A DNA stretch of 64,000 nt from Gammaproteobacteria bacterium (GTDB lineage: Bacteria; Pseudomonadota; Gammaproteobacteria; Pseudomonadales; Pseudomonadaceae), in contig JAMCWB010000005.1 in NCBI GenBank assembly GCA_023475025.1, positions 170,924 to 234,923 on the forward strand, given 5' to 3'. Below the pieces are notes generated by a model. It saw only the letters and a list, made by a program, of their open reading frames with translations, was not told the DNA's origin and searched no databases. Made by a program: the position numbers and the translations under genes. Positions 16,035-24,440 of this stretch are shown one piece after another. Position 1 is the first letter of the stretch. Each line of letters starts with the position of its first letter.

Positions 16035-18158
16035 TTATATCTTCAGGACTGTATCGGTAGCTGCGCGGATTGCGCCTTCGATATAGCCCAGTTCGTTGCA
16101 GTCGCCCATGGGATCAACGGGTATTCCGGTTTCAGCCAGACGCGTGCTCAGGCTGTGATCTGGGCCTGCCCCCAGTGCCAGAACCACGGAGTCCATTGCA
16201 AGCTGATGAGCTTGGCCTTCGGCATCCTGAAAGTGCACACAGTCGCTGGTGATACTGGTTACTTGCACATGCTTGAGCAGTGCAACATTATGTTGTTCCA
16301 GGTTGTCCAGCACGCGCCAGCGGCGAACAATGGACAGTTCTCGGCCAAGGCTTTCACTTGGCTCCAGGACACTGACTTCGCGCCCGCGTTCGACAAGAAA
16401 TTCAGCCAGTTCAAGCCCCACCAGGCCGCCGCCAACGATAACAACGCGTTTACCCAGAGGCATCCACAACCTGGACAGCTGTTGTAGCGCATCGGTGCTG
16501 TTGTTGGCCCCGGTCAAGCTGCCGGCTTTCATCAGGGTGCGCTGTGTCAGGGAAAGCTTGGACTTGGCAATCTCTTCTGCACCATCGCCCGTCATCAGGC
16601 GTCTTAACTCGTCGCCACTCCAGACGTGTTTGGCGTTAGCCCCCGGAATATCCGGAGCTGCTCGCTTGGCACCGTTGGCAACCAGAATCCGGTCAGGATT
16701 GATTTGTTTGACCAGTTCGTTGGTGGCTTCGGTGTTAAGGCGAATATCGATAGGGAGTTGCTTAACCTGATGAATCAGGTTGTCAAGCAGCGCACCATTT
16801 TCCGGGTATGCCAGGGCAGCAAAGAACAAGGTGCCGCCAAGACGCTTGCCGCGCTCTACCAGAGTTACCTTATGGCCTCTGAGGCTGGCGAGGCGAGCTG
16901 CTTCCAGACCTGCTGGTCCACTGCCAACGACCAAAAGGTGTAATGGGGTATCGGTTGGCGTAATAACGCGTTGACTCTCATGACCGGTAAAGGGGTTGAC
17001 CGCGCACTTGACGCGCTCATTGACAAAAATCTGGCTGACACAGACATAGCAATAGATGCACGGCCGGATGCTGGCTGCATCATTGCGGGCCAGCTTGTTT
17101 GGCAATTCCGGGTCAGCCAGCATTTTCCTGGCCATGGCTACAAAGTCACACTGGCCTTTGGCAATCGCTTGGTCGGCAACATCGGGTTCAAGCCGGCCTA
17201 CAGCGATGACGGGCACTGAAACTGCCTGTTTGACTGCTGCCGCCCACTCCAGAAAGCCAGCTGGTTTTTGCACCAGGGGGGCCTCGGTAAAGGCAACGCC
17301 AGTTTTGATCGAGGCATATGCTGATACTGAGACAGCGTCAGCACCCGCCTGCTCGGCAAGCTGCGCAAAGCGTTTGCACTCGTCCAGGGTTATTCCGTTT
17401 TCAGTCTGCAGCTCATGGGCATCTAGACGAACCCAGACGCCAAAATCACTGCCTGTGCGATCGCGTGTTGCTTGTAGAATTTCCAGTAGCAGGCGGGCGC
17501 GGTTCTCAAGGCTGCCGCCGTACTCATCGTCACGTTGGTTATAGTGCGATGAAAGAAAGCCAGCGATGATATAGGTGTGAGCGGCATGGATTTCGACACC
17601 ATCAAAGCCAGCCTTCTTGGCCCGCTCAGCAGCACTGGCAAACCACTCAACCATTTGCCGGATGTCATCTTTGTCCATTACCCGAACAGCTGGCTTGCCG
17701 CGTGTGCGGCTGCCGCTGATAAACGCATTAAGCTCTTCTGGGGTAAGTGCGTTCATCATGTTTGTTTTGAACGGCGGCGGCAGTGATGGAACCCACAGTT
17801 CACGGCCTTCAGCAAGATCGCGGGTTGCTGTTTTGCCGGCGTGCTGGAGTTGCATGGCAATTTTTGCGCCGTGCCGATGTACGCGTGCAGCCAGTTGCTG
17901 CAAGCCGGGAATAAAGCGATCCTCGGACACGCCGACCTGATAGGGTTCTGCGGTGCCGGCAGGAAAGGCAACCGAACATACACCCATGATTAACAGCCCG
18001 GCGCCACCGGCGGCACGCGCTTCGTAATAGGCTTGAATGCGTTCACCACAGGTGCCGTCAGATTCTGCAAAGTTGGAACCCATGGGGGCCATGATGATGC
18101 GGTTGCGTAACTCGAGTTGACCAATACGGGAGGGGGAAAGCAGGTGCTGGAAGGACAT
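16035..18158 (-). CDS. OYE/Fe-S/NAD(P) multidomain reductase (2,4-dienoyl-CoA reductase/BaiCD class)
   Basis: 707-aa three-part enzyme. An OYE barrel covers ~1-345 (LRNRIIMAPMGSNFAE, HAAHTYIIAGFLSSHYNQR, DEYGGSLENR). A 4Fe-4S motif C-IY-C-YV-C-x11-C follows at ~350. FAD/NAD(P) domains come next, with LLVVGSGPAGLEAARLA and VIVGGGLVGLELAEFL. This is the full-length design, unlike the barrel-plus-Fe-S protein at 6417-7655. It should reduce a conjugated enone in a steroid or its CoA ester with NAD(P)H. It lies 45 bp downstream of the HsaD-like gene on the same strand and ends before an intrinsic terminator. Confidence 0.87.
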   Translation of the reverse strand: MSFQHLLSPSRIGQLELRNRIIMAPMGSNFAESDGTCGERIQAYYEARAAGGAGLLIMGVCSVAFPAGTAEPYQVGVSEDRFIPGLQQLAARVHRHGAKIAMQLQHAGKTATRDLAEGRELWVPSLPPPFKTNMMNALTPEELNAFISGSRTRGKPAVRVMDKDDIRQMVEWFASAAERAKKAGFDGVEIHAAHTYIIAGFLSSHYNQRDDEYGGSLENRARLLLEILQATRDRTGSDFGVWVRLDAHELQTENGITLDECKRFAQLAEQAGADAVSVSAYASIKTGVAFTEAPLVQKPAGFLEWAAAVKQAVSVPVIAVGRLEPDVADQAIAKGQCDFVAMARKMLADPELPNKLARNDAASIRPCIYCYVCVSQIFVNERVKCAVNPFTGHESQRVITPTDTPLHLLVVGSGPAGLEAARLASLRGHKVTLVERGKRLGGTLFFAALAYPENGALLDNLIHQVKQLPIDIRLNTEATNELVKQINPDRILVANGAKRAAPDIPGANAKHVWSGDELRRLMTGDGAEEIAKSKLSLTQRTLMKAGSLTGANNSTDALQQLSRLWMPLGKRVVIVGGGLVGLELAEFLVERGREVSVLEPSESLGRELSIVRRWRVLDNLEQHNVALLKHVQVTSITSDCVHFQDAEGQAHQLAMDSVVLALGAGPDHSLSTRLAETGIPVDPMGDCNELGYIEGAIRAATDTVLKI

Positions 18159-18203
18159 GCAAATACCTCAAAGCCGCTCATCGAATGAGCGGCAAAACGT
18201 TAA

Positions 18204-19037
18204 TCAGGCGTCCTGCAGGAAATCAAGACATTCGCGGTTGAACAGGGACTGATGTTCGACTTGAACCCAGTGGCCGCAACGGTTCAACAAGACAAAGCGT
18301 GCATTAGGCGCATTTTCCAGAATCTTGAAGCATCCAGCTGGAGGGTTGAACAGATCATTGCTGCCCCAAAAGCCCAGAATGGGAACCTTGATTTCATTCA
18401 GCTGTTCGGTCATGTTGGGAACCATCATGGTAGAAAACAGGTTGGCTGGCTGTGTGACTGCTACTGCGACACGTTCCTGGAGCAAACTGTCTTGCAGTTG
18501 ACTGCTATCAAACAGCTGCAGGCTCATAACCTGGCGCATTTGCTCAATACCCATAGGTCCCTGGCCGTAAACCTCCACCATGCGCTTGATCCCTTCCATC
18601 TGGAAATAGGTTTCACGTTCTTCAACACCACCCGGTGCCATAAGAATAAGTGAAGTGATCAGTTGCGGATAAGCAAGCGCAGTGCCCAGTGCAATGGCGC
18701 CACCCAGTGAATTGCCAAGTAAAGTGGCTTGGGTGATACCAATTTTATCCAGCAGGGCTTTGAGGTTGCTGACAAAGAAAGCGAGGTCGTAATTCACATC
18801 TTCCGGTTTGTCGGATCGACCGAACCCTGGCAGGTCAATAACAATATTCCGGAAACCGGCTTTTTCAAAAACCGGATAGTTTCCTTTGAAGTTACTGAAG
18901 CCGCTTGCGCCGGGACCGCTCCCGTGCAACCAGACAACAACGGGGCCTTGGCCAATATCAAGGTAGTGAAGGGTCAAGCCGTTATCGAGGGTGACATACT
19001 CCCCGGTTGGCAATGGCAAATCAGTATTTTTTGGCAT
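18204..19037 (-). CDS. hsaD: meta-Cleavage product hydrolase, HsaD/TesD-like
   Basis: 277-aa alpha/beta hydrolase of the C-C bond hydrolase group. The oxyanion segment is HGSGPGASG (~39-47), the nucleophile is Ser110 in GNSLGG, and the other triad members are Asp228 (GSNDLF) and His256 (CGHWVQVEH). In steroid catabolism this enzyme splits 4,9-DSHA, the product of the HsaC extradiol dioxygenase (here 33581-34480), to HIP-type propanoate plus a C5 dienoate. The presence of HsaC in the same window supports this over a biphenyl or phenylpropionate role. It is first in a two-gene minus operon behind palindrome copy 4. Confidence 0.85.
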   Translation of the reverse strand: MPKNTDLPLPTGEYVTLDNGLTLHYLDIGQGPVVVWLHGSGPGASGFSNFKGNYPVFEKAGFRNIVIDLPGFGRSDKPEDVNYDLAFFVSNLKALLDKIGITQATLLGNSLGGAIALGTALAYPQLITSLILMAPGGVEERETYFQMEGIKRMVEVYGQGPMGIEQMRQVMSLQLFDSSQLQDSLLQERVAVAVTQPANLFSTMMVPNMTEQLNEIKVPILGFWGSNDLFNPPAGCFKILENAPNARFVLLNRCGHWVQVEHQSLFNRECLDFLQDA

Positions 19038-19155
19038 TATCAGGATCCTTGTATCAGGCGCATTCAGGTAGCCCGATAACCTTTTGCGGTGCGTTATCGG
19101 ACTATATTATTCGACCGCAATACCTGATCATCCTTGCCCTCATGCCCCTTCTTCA

Positions 19156-19171
19156 TCGTCCATCCGGACCA
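19156..19171. promoter_or_regulatory. Regulon palindrome copy 4 (faces the minus-strand hsaD-like operon)
   Basis: TCGTC-CATCCG-GACCA. The perfect GACGA half faces the minus strand, where GATGAT-like sequence lies about 23 bp on. It is 49 bp from copy 5, the same arrangement as copies 1 and 2. Confidence 0.6.
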
Positions 19172-19204
19172 TTAAAGTTCTCCAGACCAGAGGTCCTGAC
19201 TGCT

Positions 19205-19220
19205 TAGTCTCAATGGACGA
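19205..19220. promoter_or_regulatory. Regulon palindrome copy 5 (faces the 19297 operon)
   Basis: TAGTC-TCAATG-GACGA followed by TG. The 18-base stretch TTAGTCTCAATGGACGAT(G) is repeated exactly at 33496. AATCAT at 19243 starts 23 bp on as a weak -10. It lies 77 bp before the SDR start. Confidence 0.65.
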
Positions 19221-19296
19221 TGTTGGTCCTTGTCAAGCAATCAATCATAGCTGCAACCGTAATCGGCTGAAACAAATAAGCCAGTAAGGAGCAGCG

Positions 19297-20031
19297 ATGA
19301 AATTAAATAACAAGATTGCTTTCGTAACGGGTGCAGCCCAAGGCATGGGTGCCGCAATCGTACGTGAATTTGTCAGTCAGGGTGCAACTGTCTATGCCGC
19401 TGACATCAACGAAGAAGCTATTACAGCCAGCGTCGCCCCGCTTGCTGGCAAGGCTCATGCCGTTGTTTGCAACGTTATGGACGAGGCTTCTGTCCAGGCG
19501 GCGATGGAACGGATCAAGAGTGAGTCTGGTCGGCTCGATATTCTGGTCAACAATGCCGGCACTGGTTCAGTCGATAGCTTTCTTGAGACACCGGTCGAGA
19601 ACTGGGATCGGGTGGTTGGCGTCAACCTGAAAGGTTCTTTTCTCTGCGCCCGTGAAGCAGCGCGATTGATGGTTGCCACTGAAACTGCTGGCAGCATCAT
19701 CAATTTTTCCAGTACCGGTGCCGCAACCGGAGAAGGTCCGAGTCATTACATCGCTTCCAAGGCGGGTGTCATGGGTCTTACCCGCAGCCTGGCGCGTGAG
19801 CTGGCGCCTCAGCGCATTCGCGTCAATACCATCGTTCCCGGGCCAACGGACACTCCGATGATGTCGGGTATTCCAGATGAATGGATGCAGTCGATGATTG
19901 CAGCTATCCCTCTCGGCCGCCTCGGCCAGCCAGCTGAAATTGCCCATGCCACCGTCTTCCTGGCGAGTGACGATGCAGCCTTCATTACCGGACAAAACCT
20001 GACCGTCAATGGCGGCTCGGCTTTTCTTTGA
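19297..20031 (+). CDS. Short-chain dehydrogenase/reductase (FabG-like)
   Basis: 244-aa classical SDR with TAAGGAG upstream. Motifs: VTGAAQGMGAA, ADIN (acidic residue that usually selects NAD), LVNNAGTG, NFSSTGA, YIASKAG, PGPTDTPM, ITGQNLTVNGG. It is the first gene of the 19297-25528 operon and is followed 10 bp later by another SDR. Hydroxysteroid dehydrogenase activity is likely from context; the site is unknown. Confidence 0.82.
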   Translation: MKLNNKIAFVTGAAQGMGAAIVREFVSQGATVYAADINEEAITASVAPLAGKAHAVVCNVMDEASVQAAMERIKSESGRLDILVNNAGTGSVDSFLETPVENWDRVVGVNLKGSFLCAREAARLMVATETAGSIINFSSTGAATGEGPSHYIASKAGVMGLTRSLARELAPQRIRVNTIVPGPTDTPMMSGIPDEWMQSMIAAIPLGRLGQPAEIAHATVFLASDDAAFITGQNLTVNGGSAFL

Positions 20032-20041
20032 GGAGACAGAT

Positions 20042-20815
20042 ATGACGGCTCGTATGCAAGACAAGGTGTGTTTCGTGACCGGTGGTGGTTCCGGTATTGG
20101 TGCGGCAACAGCACGCAAAATGGCGGCTGAAGGTGGCATCGTGGTGATTTGTGGTCGCCGTGAAGAGCCCTTGCAACAGGTAGTTGAAGAGATCAAGCAA
20201 GCAGGGGGTAACGCGTCTTACCGGGTTGCTGATGTCAGTGATGAGAACGGTTTTGTCGCCGCAATCGAGTCAGTTGCCAAAGAGTTTGGCCGGCTTGATG
20301 TGATGGTGAACAACGCGATGGCTTATACCTGGGGCGCGGTTGAAGAGATGACGACTGCAGACTGGCACAGCAACTTTGCGACTACGGTTGATGGCACTTT
20401 CTGGGGTACGCGTACCGCCATGAAAATCATGAAGCAACAGGGCGGCGGTGCCATTGTGAATATCGCCTCCATCTGTGGCGTATTCGGCACAGCCTGGATG
20501 TCAGGTTATTCGGCTTCCAAGGCGGCTGTAATCAACTTTAGCCGCGCTGTTGCATCCGAAGGCGCCGCCAGCAAGGTGCGCTGCAACGTTGTGGTGCCTG
20601 GTGTGGTAGCGACACCCGCAACGGCTGGCATGCTGACCGATGACAAGTCTCGGACCAACACCGAGAAGCTGATTCCGATGCAGCGTGTTGGTGAGGCCGA
20701 TGAATTGGCCAATGCCGTTTTCTTCCTTGCTTCTGACGAAGCCTCATACATCACCGGTGCCAGTCTGGCGGTTGATGGTGGGCGCAGCTCAGATCTTTAC
20801 ACCGTTTTCGAATAA
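20042..20815 (+). CDS. Short-chain dehydrogenase/reductase
   Basis: 257 aa from the ATG at 20042 with GAGGAG just before it; the upstream in-frame start at 20009 lies inside the previous gene. Motifs: VTGGGSGIGAATA, MVNNAM, NIASICG, YSASKAA, ITGASLAVDGG. It immediately precedes a SnoaL-like gene and an OYE gene, the same order as 5080-7655, so it may be the oxidising member of a dehydrogenation-dehydration-reduction set. Confidence 0.82.
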   Translation: MTARMQDKVCFVTGGGSGIGAATARKMAAEGGIVVICGRREEPLQQVVEEIKQAGGNASYRVADVSDENGFVAAIESVAKEFGRLDVMVNNAMAYTWGAVEEMTTADWHSNFATTVDGTFWGTRTAMKIMKQQGGGAIVNIASICGVFGTAWMSGYSASKAAVINFSRAVASEGAASKVRCNVVVPGVVATPATAGMLTDDKSRTNTEKLIPMQRVGEADELANAVFFLASDEASYITGASLAVDGGRSSDLYTVFE

Positions 20816-20857
20816 CAGGGCGAGCCCTGCGCCCGTTACTGAGCAAAAGGCATAGTT

Positions 20858-21487
20858 ATGGATGAGAGTACATTCGCACAGCGGCTCGACCGGCTGGAAT
20901 CAATTGAAGCTATTCGTCAGTTGGCTGGCAAGTATTCGCTGTCACTGGACATGCGTGATCTGAATGCACACGTCAATCTGTTTGCACCAGATATCCGCGT
21001 AGGCCGGGATAAAGTTGGCCGTGCTCATCTCAAGGCATGGGTTGATGACACGCTGCGGCACCAGTTTACCGGAACGTCGCACCATCTGGGGCAGCACATC
21101 ATCGAGTTCGCTGATCCGGACAATGCCATCGGCGTGGTGTACTCGAAAAATGAGCATGAGGCAGGTGCTGAGTGGGTCATCATGCAAATGCTGTATTGGG
21201 ATGACTACCAGCGTATTGATGGGCAGTGGTATTTCCGTCGCCGCCTGCCTTGTTACTGGTATGCAACAGACCTTAACAAGCCGCCCATTGGTGAGATGAA
21301 AATGCGTTGGCCTGGTCGTGAGCCCTACCACGGCACCTTCCATGACCTGTTTCCTTCCTGGAATAGCTTCTGGCGCAATAATCCGCAGCGGGATGAACTT
21401 CCCGAAGTGGCAGCGCCTGCGGAACTCGAGCACTTTCTCCGTCAAATGCGGGCCGATACGCCGGCTCCGAAAATCCGCGTGCGTTAG
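20858..21487 (+). CDS. SnoaL/NTF2-like protein, second copy of the possible dehydratase type
   Basis: 209-aa NTF2-fold protein. Tyr26 and Asp31 keep the same five-residue spacing as Tyr24/Asp29 in the 5965-6420 protein, and His74/His75 (TSHHLG) could fill the catalytic His place. A C-terminal extension (~160-209, PYHGTFHDLFPSWNSF and after) is absent from the shorter paralogue. It lies between an SDR and an OYE gene. Dehydration or isomerisation of a ring hydroxysteroid is inferred; identity to the first copy looks low, so the two may act on different positions. Confidence 0.72.
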   Translation: MDESTFAQRLDRLESIEAIRQLAGKYSLSLDMRDLNAHVNLFAPDIRVGRDKVGRAHLKAWVDDTLRHQFTGTSHHLGQHIIEFADPDNAIGVVYSKNEHEAGAEWVIMQMLYWDDYQRIDGQWYFRRRLPCYWYATDLNKPPIGEMKMRWPGREPYHGTFHDLFPSWNSFWRNNPQRDELPEVAAPAELEHFLRQMRADTPAPKIRVR

Positions 21488-21495
21488 GAGCCGTT

Positions 21496-22581
21496 ATGAA
21501 TCCTTTGCTGAAGCCTCTGCAGTTAGGCGAGCTGGTGCTCAAGAACCGCATCGTCATGGCACCGATGACACGAAGCCGGGCCGACCAGGAGGCCGTGCCT
21601 ACGCCCATCATGACTGACTATTACGCGCAGCGTGCCAGCGCCGGGCTGATCGTTACCGAAGGCACATCGCCTTCAGCGGATGGTCTGGGCTATTGCCGAA
21701 CGCCTGCCATCTATTCGGATGCGCAGATTGCTGCCTGGAAAAGCGTCACTGATGCGGTCCATGCCAAAGGTGGCTGCATTGTTGTCCAGTTGATGCATTG
21801 TGGCCGGGTAGCCAGTCGGCACAATAAACCTGCCGCTTCACGCACATTGGCGCCGTCAGCGATCAAAGCCGACACCGAGCTATTTACCGATGCAGTCGGC
21901 ATGGCACCGACCGAACTTCCAGAGGCCATGACCCTGGACGATATCCAGCAGGTGGTTGCTGACTACCGACAGGCTGCACTCAATGCCCGCGCTGCTGGCT
22001 TTGATGGCGTTGAGCTGCATTGCACCAGTGGTTATTTGCCCATGCAGTTCATGTCAGAGAATGCCAACCAGCGCACTGATGCTTATGGCGGCTCCGTTGC
22101 CAATCGTGTGCGTTTTGCCTGTGAGGTGCTCGCTGCTATGGCTGATGCCGTTGGCCCTGGCCGGGTTGGCCTGCGCTTCTGCCCGGGAAACAAGTTTAAC
22201 GATATTGCCGACAGTGACCCGGCAGCAACCTTTCATGCGTTGCTGGATGGCGTGAGTCATATGGGGCTTGCGTACTTGCACATCATGAAAGCGCATACGC
22301 GAAAAGTGGATGCCTTCGCCGAAGCCAGGGAGCGATTCCCTGGTGCCTTGATCGTCAATGATGGCTTTGAACCTGATACAGCGATCGACATGTTGGCCAG
22401 CGAACAGGCTGATGCTGTGTCATTCGGGCGGCACTTTATAGCCAACCCTGACCTCGTTGAACGTATTCGAGATGAGCTGCCGCTGTCGGCATTCGACCGC
22501 AAGACGCTCTATTCACCAGGCCCTGAGGGTTATACGGATTATCCCCAACACAGCAATAAGACCGTGGAGGAAAACGCATGA
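21496..22581 (+). CDS. OYE-family ene-reductase (no Fe-S)
   Basis: 361-aa single-domain OYE, the NemA-like length. It has LKNRIVMAPMTRSRAD, VQLMHCGRVASR and RTDAYGGSVANR. The substrate-binding pair normally seen as H-x-x-N or H-x-x-H reads HCTS here (VELHCTSGYLPMQF), so the second hydrogen-bond donor is a serine. It lacks the cysteine cluster of the two other OYE proteins in the window. It overlaps the CoA ligase gene start by 4 bp. Likely a reductase for a steroid enone. Confidence 0.82.
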   Translation: MNPLLKPLQLGELVLKNRIVMAPMTRSRADQEAVPTPIMTDYYAQRASAGLIVTEGTSPSADGLGYCRTPAIYSDAQIAAWKSVTDAVHAKGGCIVVQLMHCGRVASRHNKPAASRTLAPSAIKADTELFTDAVGMAPTELPEAMTLDDIQQVVADYRQAALNARAAGFDGVELHCTSGYLPMQFMSENANQRTDAYGGSVANRVRFACEVLAAMADAVGPGRVGLRFCPGNKFNDIADSDPAATFHALLDGVSHMGLAYLHIMKAHTRKVDAFAEARERFPGALIVNDGFEPDTAIDMLASEQADAVSFGRHFIANPDLVERIRDELPLSAFDRKTLYSPGPEGYTDYPQHSNKTVEENA

Positions 22582-24440
22582 GTGCGCACGGAGTCGTTGA
22601 ACAAAAACAACAAAACCGACAAGTCAGCATTCCCAGTCGAGAAGAAACGCAAGCCAAGCTGGATTTGCGTTCTGCCGCTGCAACCCGCATCAAGCCTGCG
22701 GATCATTACACGCTGGCCGATCGGTTCGAGCAGCAAGTGGCCCAGCATGCCGACAAGGATTTCCTCGTCTATGGCCAGCAGCATTTTACCTATGCCGCAG
22801 TGGATGCTCGGGTAAACCAGTACGCCGCTGTTTTCATTGCTCGTGGCTTACGTGCTGGTGATGTGTGCGCTATGGCCATGGAAAATCGCCCGGATTTCTT
22901 CTTTTGCTGGTTTGCTCTCACCAAGCTTGGGGTCACCACGGCTTTTATTAACTATCACTTGACTGGCAAGCCGTTGCTTCACGCTTTGCAAAGCACCCGT
23001 GCTAAAGCGGTAGTGGTGGGTGAAGAGTGTCTGGATGTTTTTCTGGACACCGATGGCTCTAAGGATTACCCGGTGTGGCTGGTTCCTGATAGCGAAAAGC
23101 CTTCCAGCAGAGAGTTGCCCATCTGGGTAGATCAGGCGTTTTACCCGGCCATTGAAGCCGCAAGTACTGATCAGCCCCCACGCAGCCTGCGTGAGCAGGT
23201 GAAGGCCGAAGATGACATGCTGTACATCTTTACCTCCGGTACTACCGGCTTGCCCAAGGCTGCTCGCTACAGTCACATGCGTTGGATGACTTCCGGTGAT
23301 GTAATGCAGGTGTCACTGGCTGTTCAGCCAGAGGACGTCTTTTATTGCTGTCTGCCCCTTTATCACGGTGCTGCTGCCACTTCGATTACTTCAACTGCAC
23401 TTGCAGCGGGCGCCTCGATCGTATTCCGCCGCAAATTCAGTGCACGCGCTTTCTGGCCGGAAGTACGTGACAACGGCGTTACGATTTTCCAGTACATCGG
23501 TGAAATCTGTCGTTATCTACTCAATAAGCCGGCACAGGCAGATGATCGAGATCACAAGCTGCGCTGCATGTTGGGCGCCGGCCTGAGCAAGGATGTCTGG
23601 ACGCGCTGGATTGATCGCTTTGGGCCGATTGAAGTCTTTGAAGGCTGGGGCTCGACTGAGGCCAATGCGGCGACAATCAATCTGGACAATTATCTCGGGT
23701 CCTGTGGCCGCGTACCTTTCTGGGACAAAACTAACCTGCGGTTGCTCAAGTTTGATACTGAAACCCAGACCCATGTGCGGGACGAAAAGGGCGCCTATGT
23801 CCATTGCCAGCCAGGCGAAATTGGTGAGGCAGTGGGTTACATCGTCAATCACCCTGAAATCGGAGCTGGCCGTTTTGAAGGCTACACCTCGGAAGAAGCA
23901 ACAGAAAAGAAAATTCTGCGCAATGTCTTTGCTGAAGGTGATGCCTGGTGGAGTTCAGGTGACTTGCTGCGGTATGACGAAAATGGCTATTGCTACTTTG
24001 TCGACCGTATCGGCGATACCTTCCGCTGGAAAAGCGAAAACGTCTCCACGCAAGAAGTTGCTGATGCACTGGGTGATTTCCCCGGCCTTGAACTGATCAA
24101 TATCTATGGCGTTCTGGTGCCTGAGCACGAGGGCCGGGCAGGTATGGCCGCGGTTCTCATGCAGCCGGGAGTGTCATTTAATCCGGATGCCTTCTACCGC
24201 TTCGCTATCGAGCGTGTGCCGCATTATGCGGTACCCGTATTTGTCCGTGTCTGTGAAATGGCGGATCTGACTTCGACCTTCAAACTACGCAAGGTTGACC
24301 TTCAGCGTCAAGGGTATAGCACTGAGCAGGTCAAAGATCCGATGTATATCAAAGATGACCAGACGCAAAGCTATCAGCCTTATAGCACCGAAGTGTTGGC
24401 GCGCAATGGGTTGCTGCCCTTTGCAGGAGAGACAGCGTGA
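22578..24440 (+). CDS. FATP/very-long-chain-type acyl-CoA synthetase, bile acid ligase candidate
   Basis: 620-aa ligase of the FATP (SLC27) subfamily: YIFTSGTTGLPKAARYSHMR (~220), EGWGSTEANA, and the subfamily signature DRIGDTFRWKSENVST (~480). Mammalian bile acid-CoA ligase belongs to this subfamily, and bacterial members activate steroid C24 or C22 acids. Overlapping starts (ATGA at 22578; GTGA at 24437) tie it to the OYE and MBL genes. It probably activates the intact side-chain carboxylate. No transmembrane segment is evident. Confidence 0.83.
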   Translation: MSAHGVVEQKQQNRQVSIPSREETQAKLDLRSAAATRIKPADHYTLADRFEQQVAQHADKDFLVYGQQHFTYAAVDARVNQYAAVFIARGLRAGDVCAMAMENRPDFFFCWFALTKLGVTTAFINYHLTGKPLLHALQSTRAKAVVVGEECLDVFLDTDGSKDYPVWLVPDSEKPSSRELPIWVDQAFYPAIEAASTDQPPRSLREQVKAEDDMLYIFTSGTTGLPKAARYSHMRWMTSGDVMQVSLAVQPEDVFYCCLPLYHGAAATSITSTALAAGASIVFRRKFSARAFWPEVRDNGVTIFQYIGEICRYLLNKPAQADDRDHKLRCMLGAGLSKDVWTRWIDRFGPIEVFEGWGSTEANAATINLDNYLGSCGRVPFWDKTNLRLLKFDTETQTHVRDEKGAYVHCQPGEIGEAVGYIVNHPEIGAGRFEGYTSEEATEKKILRNVFAEGDAWWSSGDLLRYDENGYCYFVDRIGDTFRWKSENVSTQEVADALGDFPGLELINIYGVLVPEHEGRAGMAAVLMQPGVSFNPDAFYRFAIERVPHYAVPVFVRVCEMADLTSTFKLRKVDLQRQGYSTEQVKDPMYIKDDQTQSYQPYSTEVLARNGLLPFAGETA

